DNA of 64,000 bases from assembly GCF_013373865.1 (NCBI RefSeq), contig NC_050468.1:8618510-8682509 (forward strand), read 5' to 3'. The DNA comes from Monomorium pharaonis. Its lineage: Eukaryota; Arthropoda; Insecta; Hymenoptera; Formicidae. Of this stretch, positions 50,456-62,182 are shown piece by piece (the stretch's first letter is position 1; each line of letters opens with the position of its first letter). Made by a program: the position numbers and the translations under genes. The notes below the pieces were generated by a model that was not told the DNA's origin, did not search any database, and saw only the letters and a program-made list of their open reading frames with translations.

Positions 50456-52006
50456 CTACTTTTGGTCGTTTTTTCTTATTTCACGCAAAAGCTTCAATAT
50501 TTCAATCATTCCCAATTCACTCGCATCCGCACTGAGAGCTCGCAGCTTAGAGGCGACAATCATTCCGAACTCAGTGAATTCATCGTTAGGCAGGCCTCCG
50601 GTTACATCAACCAAAACAGGTTCATTCATCAATTCCTCCACTCTGTCCATAATGGCTCCAGGCTCGACCGACCTCTCGCGCCCCGAGTCACTTTCTGAAA
50701 TCAATTTGTTATTTTTTAACTGACAATGGCTGTATTTCAAAATTGACTACCAGTACTAAAAATTTACAGTATACGTGAACTATAGATTTTCAGTACTGGC
50801 AGTCAATTATAATATTTCTTAACTATTTTCTTAAAAATATTTAGTTATGGTAAATGTGTATTTTTAATTATAAATATACTATATTTATTTAAACATTACA
50901 TTAAAACATTTGTTACAATAAAATTATTTATTGTAACAATTGTTTCAGTACAATGTTATAAATGTTTTCTACAAAACTAACATTTATTAAAAATATAAGA
51001 ACGTCATAATTAGTAATTTTAGTGCATGCATTTTTTAAACAGTAATTAATTCAATTATAATTGAAATATTCTTACGTGATCTACGTCTACTATTTTGCGA
51101 TGTACTGCTACTGTGGTCATATGTTTCTGTGCTGTTTTGCGAAACATCCGGACTGTTGGAGAGATCGGCAATGTTTGATATTGTCCTAAAAGAGAAAGAA
51201 GTTAAAATAATAACATTTTAACCGCTGTACAAACTACATTTATATAAAACGTATGAGAGTGCATTTACGTACACGTTTTCAAGTTGCATGTCATGTAGAA
51301 AACTAAGCCTTTCGTAGTGGATCCATTTAACCTTTTTGGCTGCCGCAGAACCACTAGGCTGAATGTTACCTTTGCGATGTCTCCTGAACATATCGGACAA
51401 TGACTTCCACTTCTTTTTTATTTGCGCTACAGTCATTTCTCCTAAGATAAAAAACGTGATAAATACATTTATAACAGATATGGCTCTCATGCCTCAATTA
51501 AAAAATGTTATACCTTTCATGCTAACAGCAATCTCTTTCCATAGTTTCTCCTTAGTACGGGCGCTCCTTTCGGAAATGTGTAATTTAAAATTCCAAAGAG
51601 GTGGTCGTTTCCGTACTTCCTCTATAAGAATCTCTTCATTATGTAGTTTCCTCGTTAAAAGATTCATCGGACGATTGCTGTTCCAACAGTCACCCTCGAC
51701 ATTCGTATCTACTAGCTGATCGCTTTCTTCTTGCTCGGCTTCTTCCTGCTCAGCTTCTTCCTGTTCGGTTTGTTCTTCGACAAAAACCTCTTGTCCTCCA
51801 ATAAGACTTTTTCTAATAATCGATCCATCATCTGTAAAAATATGAAGATATAAACACATAATCTAACATTTAGCATCTGCAGTAATTTCACTATACTTAC
51901 CGCACTGCGGATGAAAATAATTATTTTGATCTATAATGTATCTTGTAAATCCTTCCAAACAGGGATGATCTTTAATCTCGTCTGAACGACAAATTGTTTC
52001 GCACAT
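50456..52006 (-). CDS. MADF/BESS-like DNA-binding protein of the Harbinger element
   Basis: Five exons on minus give 313 aa in one unbroken frame: 52006-51901, 51831-51514, 51441-51273, 51185-51076 and 50694-50456. All four introns are GT-AG (69, 72, 87 and 381 bp). A short Cys-containing N-terminus (Cys2, 6, 16, 35) is followed by an acidic Glu/Gln repeat (54-74). The MADF (Myb/SANT-like) domain spans about 103-192, with KLWKEIAVSMK, QIKKKWKSLSDMFRRHRK and KKVKWIHYERLSFL. A Ser/Thr/Asn-rich linker (about 199-240) leads to a C-terminal helix resembling a BESS motif (about 272-306, DEFTEFGMIVASKLRALS). Harbinger elements encode such a Myb-like partner, which helps the transposase enter the nucleus and bind the ends. 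The exon 3/4 junction (GTACGT donor) is the least certain. Confidence 0.85.
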
Positions 52007-52303
52007 ACTGCAGGTATAAACTACAGTTAACTAAAAATCAAAATTATGTTCTCAAATTATAGGTTAGATATACGCGGTTGTAAACACAAGCAAATATAAT
52101 ATAATAATTAATCAGTTTATTAATATTTTTGATGTTATACTAACCTCGCAATTATTCATATTGCCCCTTTTTCTCTTTTCCCCCGTGAATATTCAAATAT
52201 TGCTCTTTGAAAGGCACGATGTGGCGACTTGTCGATGCTGTTCGGACAGGACGAACTTCCGACGATTTGTCGCTACCACACAATGTCTATGTGGAGGGGG
52301 AAA
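52007..52303 (-). promoter_or_regulatory. Right subterminal region / MADF-gene promoter
   Basis: About 300 bp between the MADF start codon and the right TIR. It is AT-rich near the gene, then carries TIR-core-like words (GGCGACTTGTCG near 52223, CGATTTGTCGCT near 52263) matching those at the left end. The MADF gene would be transcribed from here towards the element centre. Confidence 0.5.
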
Positions 52304-52339
52304 GTCGCCAGCGATTTCTCGCTGCATGAATTCGCACCT
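52304..52339 (-). repeat. Right terminal inverted repeat, 36 bp
   Basis: It ends ATGAATTCGCACCT and is the perfect reverse complement of 48615-48650. Confidence 0.97.
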
Positions 52340-52342
52340 TAA
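52340..52342. other. Target-site duplication TAA (right)
   Basis: TAA directly follows the right TIR and matches the left copy. The inferred empty site is CGTAAAATAAGGCGCG. Confidence 0.9.
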
Positions 52343-52529
52343 GGCGCGTGATTCAGGCGTCGTCGGACGGCCGCGCGTGACCGCGAAGACTTTCCTGCGC
52401 GTAAAAAGACGCGCGCGGCGGGCACACGTGCGTTTACGAGCGACCGTTGCATACACAACGCGCGGGTGCATGCGCCAGCCGCGATGCGCCGATGCGTCAT
52501 TGTATTGTACATACGTGCGCGCGCGAATG

Positions 52530-52570
52530 TGTGTGCACGTGCGTACGTGCGTGCGTGCGTGCGTGCATGC
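52530..52570. repeat. GTGC-type alternating repeat
   Basis: Mostly CGTG/TGCG units with alternating purine-pyrimidine order, a composition prone to Z-DNA. Confidence 0.8.
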
Positions 52571-52669
52571 GCGTTTACATTTCGCGGAGAGGGCTGCGCC
52601 TCCTGGTTTCATGCCGCCGGCTCTCCCCGGGCTCCTTTGTCTCTCGCGTCTCTCTACTCTGCTCCTTTT

Positions 52670-52785
52670 TTCTCTCTCTCTCTCTCTCTCTCTTTTCCCC
52701 CGGCATGACCCCACGCTCCCACCTCCGCGCCCGTACTCTTTCTCTTTGTCTCTCTCTCTCTCTCTCTTTCTCTCTTTCGCTTTTG
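52670..52785. repeat. Two (CT)n microsatellites
   Basis: CT tracts at about 52670-52694 and 52737-52785, separated by about 40 bp of C-rich DNA. Confidence 0.9.
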
Positions 52786-53000
52786 CTCTTTTTCGCAGAA
52801 AGCCGAGGAAGAAAGAACGTGGGAGAGGCCCGCAGCCCGCAGCTCGGGCGCGTGGTTTTTCATTCTCGATGCGACGCGACGCGAAGACGCTACGTCATTA
52901 TGTGACAAACATCAGGCGATTGGGAACGATCTGCGATTTTTATGCTCGATCGAGTCAGTTTACTGGGAAACATGCGCGGCGACACAATCATTCCGAGAAC

Positions 53001-56000
53001 CATTTGTGGTCAAATGATTCCGTATGTCGATCCGAGAAAATCTTTTTTCTTTTTGCGCATATATCTTTACGCAAAAAAGAGACGACATATTATTTTACGG
53101 CCATTCCTACGTTATTCTACGTAGGAAGCGTCTTCAGATATCCATTGGGAAAAAATATAAAATCTGCTAACGATTTATAAGAGAATTATAATTGAAATCC
53201 AATAATATTATACATAATTGATGCACGATCGACGAAATATACAAGATTTTATTTAAAAACTTTCTTGACAGAAATCAGTGATTCATATCTCCAAGAAAAA
53301 AAAAATTCGTCAGCAGATAAGAAATCTTGATGCTGACACGTACAGTGGCCAAGTCTGCACTATAAGGCAGCTCCAATTATTTCCGAAGATCGTCCGCGAC
53401 AAACAGATAACCGCGTCAGCATATCGCCAGTATCACGGAACGAATTAACGGTAATATAGCGTTTCCGGCATTGGAACGAACCGTGGAAAACATCTGATTG
53501 CAGTCACGTGCGATCTGGTACTGTAAGTTTCGACGTGCGATCATCTCGAAAGCAAACGGTGAATGTAGACAATAATTTCGCCGGAGGCGATACACGAACG
53601 CATTTCCGTTTCATATTAAAGCGTGTGTATTATTTCACTCTTTATTACCCGCGGAATTAATGACGCTTTGACCGCAATAATCGGGACTTAATCTTTGCCT
53701 TGTACCTGTAAGAGGAAATGCATCTTTTTATTTACACGTAAATCAAGTCGTGTAGACAACTTGCATTTAAGGATATCAAGTATACCGTACGTATTACAGA
53801 TATATAATTTATCCGACTCTCGTCATTTTGTCAAATACTGTGCGCGCGGTATATCTTTATCAGATTTTCGCTAATAGAATTGCGTTTTCATTGGCCCATC
53901 TAATTTTCGACGTTTTAATTTCACGCTCGATGTTAGTGATGCATCATAAACATGCACCGTGATAGCCTTCTTTTTCATAATAATTATTTAATAAATGAAC
54001 TCTACAGATCATCGTTTATCTTGCGTTTCGCAAATTGCATTAAATAATCGTGATAAAAGTTGCAATTACTTATACTTGCTTCTTTAAACTGCCCTAAAAT
54101 TTTTTCCCGATATCTTTACAATATAATTAAGGCGATAATTAATAAATAAGTTTATTTTATATTTTTTCTTGTTTGTTGATAGAATAAATATAGAATTATT
54201 AACGATAATTATTATTAACTACATAAATTACGCTTTATTCTGTGAAATAGTTTTAAAAAATATTTTTAATTTCAAACTTCTGCTTTAAGATAAGAAAAAC
54301 ATTTTACAAATCGAAATTGGAGACAGGAAATATACTGTAGCAGGAAATATGACCACTGTCGTCAAGTGATCAAAATTGCTCAGCGGTTTTTTCTGGTCGA
54401 AAATCAGACGACGGGTAGCTTGGACGAGCAATTCAAGTGAACGGTAACTGCAACACAGTTTAATGTTGCAAAAAAAAAAAGGCAAATATTCACGTTGTTG
54501 GCCTCATATGATTTATCGTTGATATCTTAATGTTATCGGTGGCCACAATAGATCGCACTGATAAAATGCGACAAAAACTCTAAGAAAAATAATAGCACAT
54601 GCGGAACGGGTATCCTACGTGGAGATTAGCAATTAACAATTTTAATCAAGAAGAAAGTATGGCCGCTGTAAGTCAGGGAAATCTCTTTCTTCTAGCCTTA
54701 ATTGAAACGCGCGTTGTTAGCTTTGTTAGCTTTCGCACGTGGTTAGCTTAATTCTTCGCGGAGTCAGAAATGAAGAAACAAATCTCATATAGCGGTAATG
54801 GATTTTAATTAAATATACTTTCGAGCTGACGTGACTTAAAATAATTGTACTATATACAATGGCCTAAATTTACTTCAGACCATGTATGTTCTATCCTAGA
54901 TTTTCAAACTTGAATTTTTCACAAAAAAATTTCTTGTTTTTATTAAATATATTAAGAGTATAATTTCTACTATTATATTTCAATACAATAAATTATATTA
55001 TACTAATATAAATTATACAAATATTAATATTACAAATGCTAAGATAATAATTCGACGATGATTAGTCGCCATTTATTTTTTATATTTATATTGTATAATT
55101 TAGTCATAGCTTTAAATCATAGCTGTAATTTTTTTTAAATATAAACAATCTCACTCACTGTGTTACACTGTCATATAATATAATCAACCATTGCCATTTT
55201 TCTCTCATATGTATAAGCCGAAACAAAAGCAAAAATCAGTTCCTAATTTTCTTAAAGCGTGACGATCTCTTGCCGAAACAACTTGGATTGGAAACTTCGA
55301 GAATCATCGTGTTAATCAAGCATGAAAGTGAAATCGAGAGCCGTTGAGAGACGTTCCCCGATACTCTCGCTTTCTCCCATATGAGATAGAATTTAACCTG
55401 TTGGGACTTAATAATCGATATTTATGCTTATACACATCGTATCAAAATTTTGTAATAAAAAAAATTATAATCTTTAAGATATAAACCGTTGGACACACAC
55501 ACACACAAATTATATATATAAATTACACATAATTGTATTTTTTTTATTTTTAAGAAATGACATTTATGATATTATTTTATGCAAACTATTACTATTTTAT
55601 CAAAAATCTGAATTTGTTTGTTCCCTTAATAAAATTAATGTTACTTTTATTAATTTTATTACGCTCTCTCTAAGCCTCCGATATTTTTTGATTATATAAT
55701 GTGTTATTACACATGACGCACAGAACTCCATTAATGTTACGCAACAATGACAATATTGACGTAAACACAGAACGTTTAATATGATGTAATTTCTCCAAAT
55801 TATCACGGATCGCGAAAGGTTAAGCTGACATTCGAGGAACACTGACGAAACCGATCCAATGCGGAAAGTGCAAGGTGCGCGGAAATGGCTCGTGTCCTTC
55901 CATCTGTATATCTTTTGTATTCGTCAGTCCCTTTTCATGAATACGGGAAAAAGGGCCAGTTTTTATCATGCGAAGAACCCGTTGCCGTTTGTGTAGCCAT

Positions 56001-56600
56001 TCATAAATTTACGATGAAAAATGATTTGAACATAAATCGCTTTGTGATATTGTTTCTTTCAAATATCTTTTAAAAATACTTACAACCAAAAATATAAAAT
56101 GTTTTTTGTACTAATATATTATCCATAATATATATATTAACACACAAAGTTTAATGCACATCTTAGGATATTTGTGTCTAGCACATTTCTTTCATTAAAG
56201 ATATTTTATCGATTATAATTAATAACATTTATATACAATAAAAAAAAATTATCATAACCATATAAATACTTTCCAGGTCATTTAATAGTCTTCATATACT
56301 TGCAAAGATTAAAAATTAATGAAAATTAATCACAAACAATAAATAATTGATCGGAAAACAAAGATGTGCATTAAAAATATTCTATTTAAAATTCGAGATT
56401 TTTATTGACCATTGTTCTAACTAAAATATAAACAATGTTTATAAATAATGATATTTACAGATCTTAGCGTTTGAATATATTATGGATAATATTATAAAGT
56501 GCATATATTTTCAGTGCTGCGCTTAAAATATTTACTATCAAATCACAAGATTTCTCTATTCTGATTTTTCACGCACTTAAAGTTGTTCACAGTATTTGCT
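53001..56600. other. Mixed to AT-rich noncoding DNA
   Basis: No recognised gene. A short (AC)n run lies at about 55494-55506. Frames such as 55600-55842 (minus) are low in complexity with no known domain. Confidence 0.45.
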
Positions 56601-57440
56601 GTCACAACAATTACGATTACAGTTTAATTACGATTGTCGAACTACTTACAATGTACTCGAACCTCACGTCATCTTGCTCACGCATCGTGAGAAGCTTTCG
56701 TAGCCGAAAACTGGATATTTTAACCGAAAGATCGGGATAGCACAAAAATTCTTGTGTAAAAACCGGCCGGACCTGCCTCACAATACCTTGCGAAAAAGCA
56801 GTTCCAGAAACCGATGCAACGAAGAGTTGCAGAAGACTGGTCGGTTCTTCGGTTATTGTGTTGGCGTGCAGTGTGGATCTTTTCAAAAATATGGGAAAAT
56901 TTTCGTGCTGGAGGGGAGTCTGAGAATACAAAAGGGCGGGGGAGGGGGCTTGAAGAATTTGCTACGCCAATGCTGACCGGAGTCGGATACTGGAGAAGCA
57001 GGGGCAGATCGGTCACACAAAGAGGGGTCCCCCGAGAGTGTCATTCCTTCCTTCTCTACTCCCTTTCATTCTCTCGATCACTCCTTGCACCGGCAAGCCT
57101 GAAGTAACAGGTTCCTACGCCCCTTCTTCATGGCTCTCGTTCAACGAGCGGCTTTTTGTTGCCGCTGCCAATGTACGGGCACGCTACACGCTCGGGGCGA
57201 GGTTTTCGCTTTTAGAAAAATCCAAAGGATTCTGTTGCCGCGACTGCGTGCACGTATCTCTGCTTCGGAGAGCCAGTTTCGAGATAATGTCGAAAGAGAG
57301 TTGGGATGGATAGCATGGATTTCATAATTTGCAAAAATCCATATCTGTGAATTTTTTTCACATTTGTGAGTGTTAGAAATAGAAATGCGCAGCTCTGACG
57401 ATCCAAGACAGTGTTTTTGCCTTAGCTCCGAACACTGAGA
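56601..57440. other. Moderately GC-rich block, overlapping frames
   Basis: Frames overlap on both strands (for example 56617-56931 minus and 56814-57107 plus). None has a recognised domain or a convincing splice pattern. A G-rich run (GGGCGGGGGAGGGGGC) lies near 56935-56950. Confidence 0.35.
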
Positions 57441-59300
57441 GAATGAAACGATCATAATCATATTAATTTAATTAAATTTAGTTAAATTATTTATATTAAA
57501 ACGTTATATTAATTATATTATTTACAATTATTTTTTTATTCAATTAATATACGTTCAAAATCTGGTAATGTTTCGTACGATACTATTAGAAAACGTTTCT
57601 AGTCACTTGTACAGCACTTGTTTAACATATAGCGGGCTATTTATTTAAATTATAAATTAGATACATTAATTTCCCTTTATTTCTTTACTTCTGACTCAGC
57701 TGCATAGTAATCCATCGTTTCGTATGCATAATAATTGACTCGAAATGATTCATCATGTCATTCGGTGTATTTCGTTAAAGTCAAATTAACATTCGCTAGC
57801 CAAGGCAGATATAATAATATAAAAATTTACAAAGACAGATTTTTCGGTGAAATAAGTTGGTGACCAGCGTCACGTCGACTCTTCCTACTGAAATTTTTCA
57901 ATCTTACAAAGATCTACAAACTAATTTTGACTGTGCCCGTGATCATCGAAATATCGAAAGTCGAAAGTCCATCCGATCGAACGAGTTTCGAAATCGAGCC
58001 GAGGAGAAATTGCGGAGGAAAGTTACGCGCGGTTATCGTCCAAAAGGAAGAAAAGGAAAGACACATTCCGCAGCAAAATACAAGGTTGCAAGGAAAAAAG
58101 AAAATATCCGAAAAATGAAAATCAGTAAAGACGTATGTGTGTTTCGTCGGTGATGACAAATCAAATGCGATCGAATTAAAAATCCGGGCATCACGAGATT
58201 CAAAGCAAAAAAAAAAAAAAAATTTTTTTTCCGGGCGACACGAATAATCGCGAAGGCAGTATGTGTCAGCGATTGCGAAAGCACTGCGATAACGATGAAA
58301 TAAGTTCTCGGTGTCGCGTACATGTAAAAAAGAAGTATTTTACGCTAAATGACGTATTTTCGCTATCGCAAATAAACACGGGGAAGGAGATCATTTTCAC
58401 GTATTTGTAGTATCGCGATTTGATTTCGCGTAGATTATGTACAGGTTATCACCGTTGTCAAAGGTCGACGACAACGTCGTTATTGTGGCGGCGCGTGATA
58501 ATTATTCCTCGGGCGGTCGCCTTTCTCTTTCTCTCTCTCTCTCTCTCTCTCTAATTCATTTTTTAAAATTTGCGTACGCTTAACCGCGTATACGCATGAT
58601 AATAAGACGGGAAATGACAAGTGAGTCAACAGCTCGCAGACGGACTCGCACCGGAAATCGTATGATACCACGCGCGCTCGCGCGCTACGCATAATTACGC
58701 GACGAGGAGGCATATGGGCATGTGCTTTCAGAAAAAATAATGCTCGCGGTGGCGCAGGCAGAATTGTCGCCGAACGCGGTCTTCTTCTTTTTTGTTTTGC
58801 CCGCTTGATGCAAGATGTTCGAGAATGACTTGGACGCCCTCTCCCCGACCGCAAAAATAAACCTGGGAAAAACAGCAGTCATGCTGATTCTTTGCCGACA
58901 GTTTCGCGACAGATACGCGCGCGAACAATCGATTTCTCGTATTGCACGTATTTACCGTACGTTGCACCGTAGGTTGAGTAAGACAAGAGACAACAACAAA
59001 ACGCGTCGATCCGTGTTGTCGTTTCGTTCGCTCTAGCCTCTCGATCGGTATCAGTTACAACGGCGATAACGCACAGGCGATATCGCGCCGTACATATGGT
59101 ACACACGTCGGGAAAATAGCGGTTTTGCAATATTTCTGCGTGAAGCAATCGTGTATCCTTGTATTATTCTTCGTAATGGACGAGCGAAGGTTCGCTGTAA
59201 ACAACGGTTGAAAATGATGTTTACAGAGAGATCGTAATCATTCTTCTTTCGTAATACTTACATGTCACACCGCCTGACAATTGAACATTAATTAAATGAT
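57441..59300. other. Mixed noncoding DNA, CpG-rich at 57.85-58.3 and 58.4-59.1 kb
   Basis: A poly-A/T junction lies near 58207-58230 and a (CT)n tract near 58523-58552. Overlapping Arg-rich frames on both strands show no domain. Confidence 0.4.
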
Positions 59301-60079
59301 ATATGTAGTAACATTTAACAATTTTACTCGATTTCGTACACTGTGTTAAATTTTTTGTTTTATTATGAATAAATCAATATAATCTATATACAAACAAAAC
59401 ATTTGTATTTCGAATATGAAAACATTTTTGTGTCTCATAAAATGTGTTCATGTGTCATAAAAATATGTTTTCCTAGATTTTCTTTTTCTGGGAAAAGGTT
59501 TACTTGAGTAATGATTCTTCTTTATCTAGAATTTTAAATGTTAGAACCGATAAAACTTGCTTATACAGAAAGAAAAAAAAAAGAGAATAAGAGACAATAT
59601 ATTTTTATATAAAATATTAAAATAGAACTAAATTAAAAAATTCAATAGTGTAAAATATTTCTATTTTCCTTATATGTTATTAAAAATTTTCTAAATTTAT
59701 AAAAATTGTTAACTTTAAACGATTAAAAAAAATTCTGTGCTATTTACAATGTCATCAAAATGTGTTTTTATAATTATCAGAACTACTATACTACTATATT
59801 CGCTGGTAAAATCGACTTACTGTACGAGTTTTGTACAACAGATAGCAAGTGATTCTGCCGAGGTCACATCGAGAGATACACGTAAATACGCAAAACCACA
59901 CTACAAATACATAGAAACAAATCACGGCATCCGCTCGACACGTGAACTCGGGAATAAATAAAAGAACAGGATACGATTTCGATGATGAGCTATGTAGATA
60001 CAGAAAAATCATTTGCGAACATGTTGCGTGCTCGTGTTTGCTTTAGCACAAACAATACACACTTTCTCTTTAATAAATC

Positions 60080-60115
<36 letters not shown>

Positions 60116-61480
60116 GCACATGAACTAAGTGATATTTATTAAAGCCGGTGTGTATACGGAATGAGAAATATTTAGAAAGTCCTACACGTTCGCGAAAAAA
60201 ATTACCGGTATCCCGGCGATTTGTATCGAAAGAGAATAGCAATCTTGATTATATCAGAAGAATAGCGCTATATTGTCATCCCACGTCCCTTCTTTTTCCT
60301 TCATTAGTAAAATTACAGTTAATAAGTGCGGCTCGCATACTGTTCATTAACGACATATTTGCTTTGTTCCGTCAGAGATCCCCGAGTCTCTCGTTTAATG
60401 TCTCGTCGCTGTTAATGTACACTCAAGTTTTTCCAAGTCAATATTCATATGTATTTGCCAGAGAGCGCGTTCGAGGAGAACATTACGCCGGGACGCATAA
60501 TAAATACGCCTTTCTGTCTCTGTCGTGTTGCACGACGGTGCAATCGAGAGTGTGCGGTAAGAACGAAACCGCAAGAGCGAGCGAGCGAGTGAGAGAGAGA
60601 GAATGCATTTGTTAATTCAACATGCACCAATACACTCGCGTGTAAGCGGTACCACCGAGTACCAGCGCGATTCCGCGCGAATTCTCGCCGTGCGACACGT
60701 GCGATGCTGATCGCATCTCCTCGCGAGAGAGACGCAAAAAGGAAAAAAAAAAGCGTCACTCTAATAAAGAACAGGCTGTGAAAGATCATTGAGAAAATGT
60801 GGTAGAAAGAAAAAAAAATCATGGAATAATAAAATAATATTTGTTTATCAGTCTGCAATAATCATATTTCTATATATTGTTTGTTATAATTTTAGTTATT
60901 ATTTATCTTGGTTTTTATATCTTGTTTCTTTTTTGTTCCAGCTTGAAACTCCTCTCTTAAGCAAAATTAACTTTTTTTTTATTTCGATAAACGTAAAACA
61001 TTACATAAACAATAATTACATAATAGATAGATAAACTTCAAGAATCAACAAGTTACAATGTATATATTATCGTTAATTGAATGAATATGACAGAATTGTG
61101 AAACCCGTGTCAAGTGTATAACTGACATTTCTAATTAGAGACTAGGCCGGACACAATAACTTCCGTCAAGCGAAACTTCTTTAATTCCTAGCATAAAGGG
61201 AATTCACCACAAAAGTAACTCAGCTTTTTAAACGCTAATAATTTAAGACTCCTTTAAAGCATACACAGATGCGTTTAAGAAAATCCTCGGATGATCCATT
61301 ATTTATTGTTCCATCCACGGCTATTCTGGCAATCTTCTGACATATAGATAAACCAAGATAAAAAAATGTTTAAAACGCGACGATATTTCGATATATCATC
61401 GAGTTAAATCGCCTTGTCATTCAGAATTTTCGCGTGACCAATCGATCTATCATTGAATTTTTATACAATACCCGATACAT
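59301..61480. other. AT-rich DNA with a CpG-rich patch
   Basis: AT-rich except for a CpG-rich patch at about 60.4-60.74 kb. The 155-codon plus frame at 60148-60615 starts at a GTG codon and matches nothing known. Confidence 0.4.
60084..60113. repeat. (TA)n microsatellite
   Basis: About 30 bp of alternating TA. Confidence 0.9.
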
Positions 61481-61860
61481 ATCGGAGTAATTAAAAATCG
61501 AAGGTCGGCGCCTACTCCATATTTCCTCTTAAAATCCACGAGCGGCGTCGAGAAGCCCGGCACTCGCGTCATACAGAGAAACTCACTCGTCGGAGGAGAA
61601 ACCAAAGAGAGTGTTGTGCCTACTTAGTTCTCTCTAAGGTGAGAGTCTCCGGCTCGATTCGCGACGGCCTTTTATTTACGTCGTGCGAGAAACGCGCCCG
61701 GCCCGTCCGAATGGCGAAGGCCTTTCGACCTATCGACACGAAACGCGAAGAATATACGGCGGGTGATTGGGGCAGCGATTACTATTAATTTCGACGGGCG
61801 GACTTTGCTTTCGATCTCTCGCCGGGCCGTAGTTATTAACGTGGGTCAATTTTTGTCAAC
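61481..61860. other. CpG-rich block
   Basis: GC-rich DNA with no clear coding frame. It contains a purine-rich stretch and AAGGTGAGAG at about 61638, a donor-like site with no supported exon before it. Confidence 0.35.
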
Positions 61861-62121
61861 TCTGTAAATCGAGTCCAAATTAAATCACGTATGTATGCTG
61901 CATTCGAAATAGAAATTCGAAAGTCGAGCGTGTAATCTAGGTATGGTCGAAAAAAAAAATATTAAAAATTTTCTTCTCCAGTTAGGAATAATCTCGTGGA
62001 TTTGTCATTTGATTTATCGCATCAGCCTCAAAAAGATCGAAAACACTTCAGCCGACAAAGAAAAGCTTCGGAAATACCCTTGTATCGTATCGTATTACAA
62101 TTTAAATTAAGATATATAATT

Positions 62122-62182
62122 ACCGATATATATATATACACACACATATATATATATGTATGTGTATGTATATATATCGGTT
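62122..62182. repeat. TA/CA/TG hairpin-forming microsatellite
   Basis: TACCGATATATATATA at the left and TATATATATCGGTTA at the right pair through the whole 58-60 bp, with CACACA opposite TGTGTATG. The whole is an almost continuous imperfect palindrome of simple repeats. Confidence 0.75.

Larger units (their letters stand above)
48615..52339. mobile_element. Complete autonomous PIF/Harbinger transposon
   Basis: This 3,725-bp element is bounded by 36-bp TIRs identical at all 36 positions and flanked by TAA on both sides. It carries the two genes typical of the superfamily in convergent orientation: a DDE transposase on plus and a MADF/BESS-like protein on minus, with stop codons 71 bp apart. 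Both spliced frames are intact. Subterminal copies of the TIR core (CGCCAGCGA, TCGCTAGCGACTT, GGCGACTTG) lie within about 130 bp of each end and are candidate protein-binding sites. Identical ends, a clean duplication and unbroken genes point to a recent insertion. Confidence 0.95.
52343..53000. other. CpG-rich DNA with simple repeats
   Basis: GC-rich flank of the transposon insertion. The 339-codon plus frame (52161-53180) begins inside the transposon, crosses its TIR and two (CT)n tracts, and is not a gene. Confidence 0.5.

Noticed and set aside
52161..53180. 339-codon plus-strand frame
   Set aside because: It crosses the right TIR of the transposon and two CT tracts, lacks any domain, and lies in CpG-rich DNA where stops are rare.
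60148..60615. 155-codon plus-strand frame
   Set aside because: Begins at a GTG codon, ends in a GA repeat, and overlaps a minus-strand frame; no domain.
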